Program-made: the position numbers and the translations under genes
Part shown: positions 1 through 6,310 of the stretch, piece after piece
How the letters are laid out: the number at the start of each line of letters is the position of its first letter
Numbering within the stretch: the first letter of the stretch is position 1
The notes under the pieces: model-generated
Database searches by the model: none
What the model was told of the DNA's origin: nothing
What the model saw: the letters and a program-made list of their open reading frames with translations, nothing else
Source of the DNA: an uncultured Oscillospiraceae bacterium
GTDB lineage: Bacteria > Bacillota > Clostridia > Oscillospirales > Acutalibacteraceae
Length of the DNA: 8,587 nt
Reading direction: 5' to 3'
NCBI GenBank assembly: GCA_900555705.1
Contig: USLV01000035.1
Location: 1 to 8,587 of the forward strand

Positions 1-1
1 G

Positions 2-58
2 AAGACCTATACCTCGATCACCCGGCTGCTCGAGGAGTTCCGCAGCGGCAACTATTGA
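2..58 (+). CDS. C-terminal tail of an unidentified protein (partial, 5' end outside window)
   Basis: An open frame enters from the left edge and ends at a TGA at 56-58, giving the 18-residue tail KTYTSITRLLEEFRSGNY. It is followed 8 bases later by a strong intrinsic terminator at 67-104, which is the arrangement expected at the 3' end of a real gene. The helical, charged tail says nothing specific about function, so no product is assigned. The gene converges on uxaC. Confidence rests on the stop codon plus terminator placement; coding content this short cannot be tested alone. Confidence 0.5.
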   Translation, partial: KTYTSITRLLEEFRSGNY

Positions 59-66
59 CCGACGCC

Positions 67-104
67 AAAAGGCGGCTTCCCCACAAAAGGGAAGCCGCCT
101 TTTT
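67..104. terminator. Bidirectional intrinsic terminator between convergent genes
   Basis: A perfect 15-bp stem (67-81 pairing with 89-103) closes a 7-base loop (82-88). The core is GGCGGCTTCCC / GGGAAGCCGCC with A4 on the left and T5 on the right. On the plus strand the stem runs into TTTTTCTTT and would end the partial gene stopping at 58. On the minus strand it runs into TTTT and lies 15 bases beyond the uxaC stop at 119. Both convergent transcripts therefore appear to share it; the plus-strand T-tract is the stronger. Confidence 0.9.
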
Positions 105-118
105 CTTTGTCGAACGCT

Positions 119-1501
119 TTATGTCCGCGGGGCGAAATAGGCCTCCGCGTTGTAATAGGCGATATTCCGCACCAGTGCGGGCGCCTCGGCCGCGTCATAC
201 AGCTCCGCATCCACCCATTCGCCGACCACATTGCAGAGAATGCGGCGGAAATAGTCGTGGCGGGCGTAGGAGGGGAAGGAGCGGCTGTCGGTCAGCATGC
301 CGGTGAAATTGCCGAGCAGGCCGGTCGCGGCCGCGAGCTTCAGCTGCTCCGTGATGCCGTCGATGTGGTCGAGATGCCACCAGGCCGCGCCGAGCATCAG
401 CTTGTTCTCCCTGTCGTGCCAGAAGTTGCCAAGCATGGTCGCGATCTCATACAGCGGCGCGGGATTCAGCGAATAGACGATGGTGCGCGGCAGGCTGTCG
501 GCCTGGTCCAGCGCGTCGAGAAAAGCCGAGAGATTGCGAACCGACAGCGCCGGGCCGACCGAGTCGTTGCCGCTGTCGACGCCGACCGACCGCAGCAGGC
601 CGGTCCGGTTGTTGCGCAGCGCCGCGAGATGCAGCTGCATCACGAGATCGCGCTCGGCGTAGAGCGCCGCCATCGTCCGCAGCATGTAGTCGAAATAGCA
701 GAGCGCCGCATGCTCGTCCGGTACGCCGCCCGCGAGGACGGTTTCGAATGCCGCCGCCGCCGAGTCGTGATCCCCCACCACCGGCGGGATGTCGTCGAGG
801 CTGATATCCGTGATGACACAGCCGTTTTCGACAAAGAAATCCAGCCGGGCGGTCAGCGCCGCCACCCACGCGTCAAAGCTCGAGGCGCCGAGCTTTTGCA
901 CATACTCCGCAAAGCCGGGACGGGTCAGCCCCGCGACCGCCATATCCGGACGGAAGCTCGGGCAGACGCGGACGTCAAAGCCCTCCTCCCGCAGCTTCTG
1001 GTGGTATTCCAGCGAATCCGCAGGATCATCGGTCGTGAACACAGCGCGGACGCGGGAGCGCTGGATCAGCTCGCGGGGGGTATAGCCGCCCGCCGCGAGC
1101 ATCGCGTTCGCCTTTTCGAGGATCGCGGGCGCGGTGCGCTCATTGAGCGGCTCCTCGATGCCGAAATAGGCCTTGAGCTCCATCTTGACCCAGTGGTAGA
1201 TGGGGTTGCCGGCGGCTTTCGGCAGCACCCGCGCAAAGGCGAAGAACTTCTCGTCGAAGGAGGCGTTGCCGGTGATCAGCCGCTCCTCGATGCCGCAGGC
1301 GCGCATCAGCCGCCACTTGTAGTGGTCGCCCGCGAGCCAGAGCTCGCCGAGGCTTTGGCAGGGCCGGTTCTCATAGATCTCCTTCGGATTCAGATGGCAG
1401 TGGTAATCAAAAATCGGCAGCTCCCGCACCTCGCGGTAGAGCGCACGCGCGGTGTCGCTCTTCAGCAGGAAGCGCTCCGACAGGGTTTCAATCGGTGTCA
1501 T
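119..1501 (-). CDS. uxaC: Uronate isomerase (glucuronate/galacturonate isomerase)
   Basis: This cytoplasmic enzyme interconverts D-glucuronate and D-fructuronate, or D-galacturonate and D-tagaturonate, the first step of hexuronate breakdown. The protein is 460 residues, close to the usual ~470. Amidohydrolase-superfamily features are visible: FDYHCHL near the N-terminus with the metal-type HxH pair (His34, His36), TTDDP at 156-160, MQLHLAALRNN at 288-298, WWHLDHIDG at 374-382, and the very conserved LTDSRSF (403-409) followed by RHDYFRRILCN. These match the UxaC family along the whole length. The open frame extends to 1639, but the ATG at 1501 is chosen because GGGGAGG sits 5 bases upstream and the next 46 codons upstream overlap kdgK. 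It is the last gene of the operon, 16 bases after the kdgK stop, and ends in the terminator at 67-104. The sequence alone does not decide which uronate it prefers; the fructuronate-type SDR upstream favours glucuronate. Confidence 0.96.
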   Translation of the reverse strand: MTPIETLSERFLLKSDTARALYREVRELPIFDYHCHLNPKEIYENRPCQSLGELWLAGDHYKWRLMRACGIEERLITGNASFDEKFFAFARVLPKAAGNPIYHWVKMELKAYFGIEEPLNERTAPAILEKANAMLAAGGYTPRELIQRSRVRAVFTTDDPADSLEYHQKLREEGFDVRVCPSFRPDMAVAGLTRPGFAEYVQKLGASSFDAWVAALTARLDFFVENGCVITDISLDDIPPVVGDHDSAAAAFETVLAGGVPDEHAALCYFDYMLRTMAALYAERDLVMQLHLAALRNNRTGLLRSVGVDSGNDSVGPALSVRNLSAFLDALDQADSLPRTIVYSLNPAPLYEIATMLGNFWHDRENKLMLGAAWWHLDHIDGITEQLKLAAATGLLGNFTGMLTDSRSFPSYARHDYFRRILCNVVGEWVDAELYDAAEAPALVRNIAYYNAEAYFAPRT

Positions 1502-1517
1502 GCTGTCCTCCCCCTGC

Positions 1518-2540
1518 TCAGCGCTGGACGCGGCCGGAGCCGTCGCCGCCCGCGAGCGCCAGAACCTCGGCGACTGTGACATGATTGGTGTCACCCTCGA
1601 TGGTATGCTTGAGGCAGGAGGCGGCGGTCGCAAACTCAATCGCCGCCTGGCTGTCCATGCCCGCTTTCAGCGCATAGATCAGGCCGCCGCCGAAGCTGTC
1701 GCCGCCGCCGACGCGGTCGACAATATGGACGGGATATTCCTTCGAGAAGCAGTAATTCGTGCCGTCATAGAGCATCGCGGCCCAGCGGTTGTCCGAGGCG
1801 GAAATGCTGGTGCGCAGCGTAATCGCCGCATAGCGGCAGCCAAACCGGTCACAGAGCTGCTTCGCCACGTCTTTATAGCCGTCGTGGTTGAGCTTGCCGC
1901 CGGTGACGTCGGTGTTGCTCGCCTTGATGCCGAAGACCTTGTCCGCGTCCTCTTCGTTCGCGATCACCACATCGACATACGGCATCAGCCCGCCCATCAC
2001 CTGACCGGCCTTTTCGCTCGACCAGAGGTTTTTGCGGAAGTTGAGGTCGCAGCTCACGGTCATGCCCTTCTGCTTCGCGAGCTTGCAGGCCTCGAGCGTG
2101 ATCGCCGCGAGCGAATCCGAGAGCGCGGGGGTGATGCCGGTGAAATGGAACCAGTCGGCATCCGCAAACAGCGTCTCCCAGTCGAAATCCGCCGCCTCAG
2201 CCGCGGAGATCGAGGAATATTTCCGGTCGTAGACCACCTTCGAGGGGCGCTGGGACGCGCCCTTCTCGAGATAATAGATGCCGAGGCGCTCGCCGCCGAC
2301 GGCAACGCCCGACGTGTCGACGCCAAAACGGCGCAGGCTGTTGATCGCGGACTGGCCGATCTCGTTGGCCGGTACCTTGCTGACAAAGGCGGCCGGGACA
2401 CCATAGTTGGCGAGCGAGACCGAGACATTCGCCTCGCCGCCGCCATAGACGACGCCAAAGCTGTCCGCCTGTACAAAGCGCGTATAGCCCATCGGGCTGA
2501 GACGCAGCATGATTTCCCCAAAGCATACGACTTTCTTCAT
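1518..2540 (-). CDS. kdgK: 2-keto-3-deoxygluconate kinase (PfkB/ribokinase family)
   Basis: This sugar kinase is predicted to phosphorylate 2-keto-3-deoxygluconate (KDG) with ATP to give KDPG. It has 340 residues, normal for the family. PfkB landmarks are the N-terminal FGEIMLRLSP (7-16), the substrate-binding GGGEANVS (33-40), RPSKVVYDR (98-106, a segment typical of KDG kinases), DLNFR (165-169), and the C-terminal signature VDRVGGGDSFGGG, in which Asp281 is the expected catalytic base and the glycines form the anion hole. The ATG at 2540 is preceded by AGGGG 8 bases upstream; the longer open frame to 2711 runs inside kdgA and is rejected. It lies 35 bases after kdgA and 16 before uxaC. The pairing with a KDPG aldolase is what separates KdgK from other PfkB sugar kinases. 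Confidence 0.93.
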   Translation of the reverse strand: MKKVVCFGEIMLRLSPMGYTRFVQADSFGVVYGGGEANVSVSLANYGVPAAFVSKVPANEIGQSAINSLRRFGVDTSGVAVGGERLGIYYLEKGASQRPSKVVYDRKYSSISAAEAADFDWETLFADADWFHFTGITPALSDSLAAITLEACKLAKQKGMTVSCDLNFRKNLWSSEKAGQVMGGLMPYVDVVIANEEDADKVFGIKASNTDVTGGKLNHDGYKDVAKQLCDRFGCRYAAITLRTSISASDNRWAAMLYDGTNYCFSKEYPVHIVDRVGGGDSFGGGLIYALKAGMDSQAAIEFATAASCLKHTIEGDTNHVTVAEVLALAGGDGSGRVQR

Positions 2541-2575
2541 GAGTTTTCCCCTATCCTTTCCAGACAGGCGGCGGC

Positions 2576-3220
2576 TCAGCAGCCGCGCGCCTCCCGAATC
2601 TTCGCAGTAAACGCCCGGGCCGCCGCGGTCACAGCGGCATAGTCCCCGGTCCTGGCGCCTGCCGTGAGCTGGCCGCCGACGCCGACCGCGACCGCACCGT
2701 TCGCGATCCATTCGCCGACGTTTTCAAGCGTCACACCGCCGGTCGGCATCAGCTCGGCCTGCGGCAACGGGCCACGGAACGCCTTGATGACCTTAGCACC
2801 GAACAGCTCACCCGGGAACACCTTGACGATGTCCGCCCCGGCCTCCATGCACTCGACGACCTCCTTGACGGTCATCGCACCCGGCATCACCGCCACGCGG
2901 TAGCGGTTGCAAAGCCGCACCATCTCGGCGTTGAAGCAGGGGCTGACGACAAACTGCGCGCCGTTCAGAATCGCGTCGCGCGCCGTCTCGGGATCCAGCA
3001 CCGTCCCGGCGCCGATCAGAATCTCGCCGTCGGCATAGCGCTTCGTGAGCTCCCGGATGACCTCGCCCGCTCCGGGCACGGTATAGGTGATCTCGATGGC
3101 GGCGACACCGCCTGCGAGCAGCGCGTCGGTGATTTCGAACGCCTGCGCGGCGCTCTCCGCCCGGACAACCGCGACGAGGCCCGCCGCCTTGATCCGCTCC
3201 ACAACCTGAGTCTTGTTCAT
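2576..3220 (-). CDS. kdgA: KDPG aldolase (2-dehydro-3-deoxy-phosphogluconate aldolase)
   Basis: This class I aldolase splits 2-keto-3-deoxy-6-phosphogluconate into pyruvate and D-glyceraldehyde 3-phosphate, the last step of the pathway. It has 214 residues, the standard size. The Schiff-base lysine is Lys133 in ADIVKVFPGE and the general acid/base is Glu43 in AIEITYTVPGA; Arg20 in VAVVR and the phosphate-binding PTGGV (159-163) are also in place. The EITYTVPGA form, in place of the EVTLRT seen in E. coli Eda, is the variant I associate with Firmicutes. The start is the ATG at 3220, preceded by AAAGGGAAG; an upstream in-frame TTG at 3298 would add 26 unconserved residues across a hairpin and is not used. 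The 98-base leader contains a hairpin (3248-3273) and a repeated motif shared with the SDR leader. Some members of the family also act on 4-hydroxy-2-oxoglutarate, but the adjacent kdgK supports KDPG. Confidence 0.95.
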   Translation of the reverse strand: MNKTQVVERIKAAGLVAVVRAESAAQAFEITDALLAGGVAAIEITYTVPGAGEVIRELTKRYADGEILIGAGTVLDPETARDAILNGAQFVVSPCFNAEMVRLCNRYRVAVMPGAMTVKEVVECMEAGADIVKVFPGELFGAKVIKAFRGPLPQAELMPTGGVTLENVGEWIANGAVAVGVGGQLTAGARTGDYAAVTAAARAFTAKIREARGC

Positions 3221-3247
3221 AGCAATTCTTCCCTTTCTGCCGGATTC

Positions 3248-3273
3248 GGGCGCCGGTTTCCCCTCCGGCGCCC
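3248..3273 (-). other. Stable hairpin in the kdgA leader
   Basis: The arms GGGCGCCGG (3248-3256) and CCGGCGCCC (3265-3273) pair perfectly over 9 bp around an 8-base loop. It lies in the longest intercistronic gap of the operon (98 bases), 27 bases upstream of the kdgA start. On the transcribed strand it is not followed by a T-run, so it is not a standard terminator. An mRNA stability or processing element that separates upper from lower operon expression is possible but unproven. Confidence 0.6.
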
Positions 3274-3275
3274 AT

Positions 3276-3299
3276 CCCTTTTCCTTATTCCCGCACAAA
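3276..3299 (-). repeat. Leader repeat, copy 1 (upstream of kdgA)
   Basis: Plus-strand CCCTTTTCC (3276-3284), one base, then TATTCCCGCACAAA (3286-3299). The 14-base and 9-base blocks are identical to those in copy 2, in front of the SDR gene; only the spacer differs (1 versus 3 bases). In the mRNA sense it begins 19 bases after the SDR stop codon and carries purine-rich GGAAAAGGG immediately followed by ATG (3273-3275). That ATG is out of frame with kdgA. Confidence 0.6.
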
Positions 3300-3318
3300 T
3301 ACCCGTCTTATACTCTCA

Positions 3319-4158
3319 TCAAACGCCCGAATAGGCGGAGAAACCGCCGTCAATCGGCACTACAATACCGGTCACAAAACCGGAGGTCCTGTTGTCCAAC
3401 AGCCAGTCCAGCGTGCCGAGCAGCTCGTCCGCCTCGCCGAAGCGGCCCATCGGCGTGTTCGCAAGGATCTTGTCGGTACGCGGCGTCGGGGTGCCGTCCT
3501 CGTTGAACAGCAACGCCCGGTTCTGGTTGGTCACGAAAAAGCCCGGCGCAATCGCGTTGACGCGGATGCCGGATTTGGCGAAATAGACCGCGAGCCACTG
3601 GGTCAGATTCGAGACCGCCGCCTTCGCGGAGCTGTAGGCCGGAATCTTCGTCAGCGGACGGAAGGCGTTCATCGAGGAGACGTTCAGAATGACCGCGTCC
3701 TTGCCGATCATGTCCTTCGCAAACACCTTGGTCGGCAGCAGCGCCCCCATCAGGTTGAGATCCATCACAAACCGGATCCCCTCGCTGTCGAGGTCAAAGA
3801 AGGTTTTGGTGCCCTCCGCGTCATAGAACTCGTCGTTCGTGCTGCCCTTCGGGTTGTTGCCGCCCGCGCCGTTGATCAGCACGTTCGGCGTGCCGAGCGC
3901 GGCGACAATCGTCTCCCGTGCGGCGAGCAGGCTCGCCTCGTCGAGGCAGTTGGCCGCGACGGCGATCGCGCGGCCGCCGGCCGCCGTGATCTCATCCGCA
4001 ACCGCCTTCGCCGCATCCTCCCGCAGGTCGACGACGGCAACCGCCGCGCCCTCCGCCGCGAGATGGCGGGCAAATTCCGAGCAGAGAACCCCGCCCGCGC
4101 CGGTGATAACGGCGATCATACTCTCAAAGCGCTTGTTTTCCATATGGTTGATGCCCAT
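3319..4158 (-). CDS. uxuB: D-mannonate oxidoreductase / fructuronate reductase, short-chain dehydrogenase type
   Basis: Predicted to reduce D-fructuronate to D-mannonate with a nicotinamide cofactor in the cytoplasm. This is the short-chain form found in Firmicutes (B. subtilis UxuB/YjmF type, ~278 residues), unrelated to the long-chain E. coli UxuB. The protein has 279 residues. SDR features are the N-terminal Rossmann loop TGAGGVLCSE (19-28), an acidic residue at the end of beta-2 (Asp44 in VVDLRE, favouring NAD(H)), INGAGG (95-100), Asn135, the active-site NVSSM (Ser161/162) and Tyr175-Lys179 in YSSAK, then RVNAIAPGFFVTNQN. The long insert at about 103-128 and the FVTNQNRALL segment fit this subfamily better than KduD-like enzymes (~250 residues). 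The start at 4158 is preferred because AGGG lies 6 bases upstream; ATG 4143 is a possible shorter start with a poorer ribosome site. The loop has Val and Cys where classical SDRs have the second and third glycines. Confidence 0.85.
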   Translation of the reverse strand: MGINHMENKRFESMIAVITGAGGVLCSEFARHLAAEGAAVAVVDLREDAAKAVADEITAAGGRAIAVAANCLDEASLLAARETIVAALGTPNVLINGAGGNNPKGSTNDEFYDAEGTKTFFDLDSEGIRFVMDLNLMGALLPTKVFAKDMIGKDAVILNVSSMNAFRPLTKIPAYSSAKAAVSNLTQWLAVYFAKSGIRVNAIAPGFFVTNQNRALLFNEDGTPTPRTDKILANTPMGRFGEADELLGTLDWLLDNRTSGFVTGIVVPIDGGFSAYSGV

Positions 4159-4164
4159 TCCTTT

Positions 4165-4190
4165 CCCTTTTCCCTGTATTCCCGCACAAA
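4165..4190 (-). repeat. Leader repeat, copy 2 (upstream of uxuB-type SDR)
   Basis: Plus-strand CCCTTTTCC (4165-4173), a 3-base spacer, then TATTCCCGCACAAA (4177-4190). Both blocks match copy 1 at 3276-3299. In mRNA sense it starts 23 bases after the Gfo/Idh/MocA stop codons and includes the AGGG that serves as the ribosome site of the SDR gene. The matching position relative to the preceding stop and following ATG in both copies suggests duplication of a gene boundary or a shared regulatory element. Confidence 0.6.
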
Positions 4191-4213
4191 CCCGCCGCGC
4201 ACGGCTGTTTTCA

Positions 4214-5383
4214 TCAATTGTTATAGGTGCCGGCGGTGTCCGCCACAACCTCTTTGACGTCGCTCTTCTCCTTCGAGGCAGCGACCTTCTTCTGCAGCTC
4301 ACTGTAGTAGAGGTCGTCGTCGAAGGGCAGGTCGACCGTCCGATCCAGCCAGCTCGACAGGTGCATCGCGTTCGAGAGGGTCAGGCCGTTGATGCCCTCA
4401 TAGCCCTCGGCGATCATCTTGCCGGTGCCGAGGATCTCGCTCGCGAAGGCGCGCAGAACGCCGTTGTGCTGGGCGTTGTCGCCATAGCCCGCGACATCGA
4501 CCTCGGAGCGCTCGCAGGGGATGTTCTTGAAGGGCACGGTGTTGATCTTCGTGAATTCGCTCTCATACATCTCGAGCTTGTTGAGACGCAGCTTGCCGCC
4601 CTCATAGACGAGGCTGCCGCCGTCCATATCCACCTCAAAACGGTTGGTTCCGGGGGAGTCGGCGGTGGAGGTGATGAACACACCCGTCGCGCCGTTCGCA
4701 TATTCGACATAGGCGGTCACATCGTCCTCGACCTCGATGTTGTGCCACTTGCCCTCGTGCACAAACGCGCGCACGCGGTTCGGCATACCGGCAATCCACT
4801 GCCACAGGTCGAGGTTGTGCGGGCACTGGTTGAGCAGCACGCCGCCGCCCTCCCCGGCCCAGGACGCGCGCCAGCCGCCGGAGTTGTAGTAGGCCTGCGA
4901 ACGGTACCAGTCGGTGATCAGCCAGTTGGTCCGGCGGATCGGGCCGAGCTCGCCGCCCTGCACCATCGCGCGCATCTTGCCGAAGCAGGGGTTGGTGCGC
5001 TGGTTGAACATCATGCCGAACTTCCTGCCGGAGGCCTTCGCCGCCGCGTTCATCTCCCGCACCTGCTTCGTATAGACACCGGCGGGCTTCTCGCACATCA
5101 CGTGCAGGCCGCGCTGGAACGCCGCCACCGCGAGCGGCGGGTGGAAATAGTGGGGAGTCGCGATGATAACCGCGTCCACAAGGCCGGAATCCATCAGATC
5201 CTCCGCCTTGTCGAACAGCGCGATGCCGTCGCCGAATTTCTCCTTCACCCATTCGAGACGGGCCGGGTTGATATCACAGACAGCCTTCAGCTCCATGTTC
5301 TCGACCTTGCCGTTAAACAGGCTGTCGGTGTGGCCGGAACCCATGTTGCCGACGCCGATGACGCCCATGCGTACCTTTTCCAT
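4214..5383 (-). CDS. Gfo/Idh/MocA-family NAD-type sugar dehydrogenase
   Basis: A 389-residue oxidoreductase with an N-terminal Rossmann fold (GVGNMG, 10-15; Asp37 at the end of beta-2, predicting NAD over NADP) and the family's Glu-Lys-Pro motif at 98-100 (CEKPAG), whose Lys99 is the usual catalytic or substrate-contact residue. The second signature is GGGVLLNQCPHNLDLWQWI, with His189 and Asp192 at the positions expected for the active-site His and its partner. Relatives oxidise a sugar or cyclitol hydroxyl, often at C3, to a ketone. The exact substrate cannot be read from sequence. The start at 5383 has AGGAGG 10 bases upstream; two in-frame TGA stops end it (4214-4216 and 4211-4213). It is 20 bases after TIM barrel 1 and 55 before the SDR gene. 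Neighbouring TIM barrels suggest 3-keto-sugar chemistry feeding the uronate pathway (inference). No signal peptide is visible, so it is cytoplasmic. Confidence 0.88.
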   Translation of the reverse strand: MEKVRMGVIGVGNMGSGHTDSLFNGKVENMELKAVCDINPARLEWVKEKFGDGIALFDKAEDLMDSGLVDAVIIATPHYFHPPLAVAAFQRGLHVMCEKPAGVYTKQVREMNAAAKASGRKFGMMFNQRTNPCFGKMRAMVQGGELGPIRRTNWLITDWYRSQAYYNSGGWRASWAGEGGGVLLNQCPHNLDLWQWIAGMPNRVRAFVHEGKWHNIEVEDDVTAYVEYANGATGVFITSTADSPGTNRFEVDMDGGSLVYEGGKLRLNKLEMYESEFTKINTVPFKNIPCERSEVDVAGYGDNAQHNGVLRAFASEILGTGKMIAEGYEGINGLTLSNAMHLSSWLDRTVDLPFDDDLYYSELQKKVAASKEKSDVKEVVADTAGTYNN

Positions 5384-5403
5384 AGTATGTATTCCTCCTG
5401 CTG

Positions 5404-6303
5404 TTATTTCGTCGTCCATACCGGGACGTTTTCCGACAGTTGCTCGCGATAGCCCGCCTCCGAGAGGCAGCGCTTCAGCGCCGCCGCAGCGGCAGCAAAG
5501 GACTCCCGGTTGCTGGCGTACTGATATTTATGCCGCATCGCGGCGCCGCCGTCCTCCTCGAGCTCCGCAAGGCCTTTGAAGACCTGCAAATGCGGCTCGA
5601 CGGTGATGAAAGCGGTTCGCTCCTCCTCCCGCAGCACCTCGAGCATCTGCGGGATATGGGCATCTCCTTCGCCGGCGGGCACCATCGTGCCGCCGTCGCG
5701 GATCACATCCTTGATGTGGAAATAGGTGATACAGGGGCGCAGCCGCTCGAACGCCGCATAGGCGTCGTCGCCGCACTGGAGAAAGTTCGCGGGGTCATAG
5801 ACACAGCCCATCCGGTCGCCGAACACCTGCATCAGCTCCTCGCAGTAGACGGCGCGGTCGCCGTAGATGCCCTTCTCGTTCTCGTGGCAGAAGAGGACGC
5901 CGCTGCCCGCCGCCGTCTCCAGCATGCGGTCGAGGCGCTCGAACACCGTATCGCGGCACTCCTCGTGGCTTTTCCCGTCGAGGAAAAAGCTGAACATCCG
6001 CAGATAGCGCGCGCCGAGGATATCCGCAACCTCGAGCGAGGCCTTCAGCTCCTCGAGATGCGGCGCGAAATCGTCCGCGACCTTGCTCTTGCCGTAGGGT
6101 GAGCCGACCGACGAGACCACGATCCCGGCGTCGTCGAGACGACGGCGGAGCTCCTTCGCCTCGGCGGCGGTCACCTTGCTGATATTCCTGCCGTCCACGC
6201 CGCGAATCTCGAGGCAGTCGATACCGGCCTCGTGCAGCGCCTCAATCTGGCCGTCCAGCGCCTCCGACGCCTCATCCGCAAAGGCGGAAACCCGAAATCT
6301 CAT
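5404..6303 (-). CDS. Sugar phosphate isomerase/epimerase-like TIM barrel protein 1 (xylose-isomerase-like/AP endonuclease 2 family)
   Basis: A 299-residue TIM barrel. A complete metal site can be traced through the expected strands: Glu141 in CHENEKGIYGD, Asp170 in VYDPANF, His196 in YFHIKD and Glu236 in ITVEPHL. This divalent-metal pattern is shared by IolE/IolI, tagatose/psicose epimerases and YcjR-type keto-sugar epimerases, all of which work through enediolate intermediates. Substrate is not recognisable. The ATG at 6303 is used; its ribosome site GGAGGA lies within the last codons of the preceding gene (about 6315-6320) and only 7 bases separate stop and start, so translation is probably coupled. 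The next gene follows after 20 bases. The protein is too short for mannonate dehydratase (about 350-390 residues), another member of this fold. No signal peptide is visible. Confidence 0.85.
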   Translation of the reverse strand: MRFRVSAFADEASEALDGQIEALHEAGIDCLEIRGVDGRNISKVTAAEAKELRRRLDDAGIVVSSVGSPYGKSKVADDFAPHLEELKASLEVADILGARYLRMFSFFLDGKSHEECRDTVFERLDRMLETAAGSGVLFCHENEKGIYGDRAVYCEELMQVFGDRMGCVYDPANFLQCGDDAYAAFERLRPCITYFHIKDVIRDGGTMVPAGEGDAHIPQMLEVLREEERTAFITVEPHLQVFKGLAELEEDGGAAMRHKYQYASNRESFAAAAAALKRCLSEAGYREQLSENVPVWTTK

Positions 6304-6310
6304 AGTTTTC

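Noticed and set aside
107..1579. Long plus-strand open frame opposite uxaC
   Set aside because: It is the antisense shadow of a well-conserved GC-rich gene, has Arg/Ala/His-biased content and no ribosome site. The same applies to plus-strand frames at 1452-2642, 3839-5452, 5440-6102, 6176-7171 and 7462-8499.
2808..3275. Minus-strand frame starting at the ATG right after leader repeat copy 1
   Set aside because: It has a purine-rich site upstream, but it is out of frame with kdgA and translates into a low-complexity Gly/Arg-rich sequence. Only the ATG context is of interest as a possible relic.
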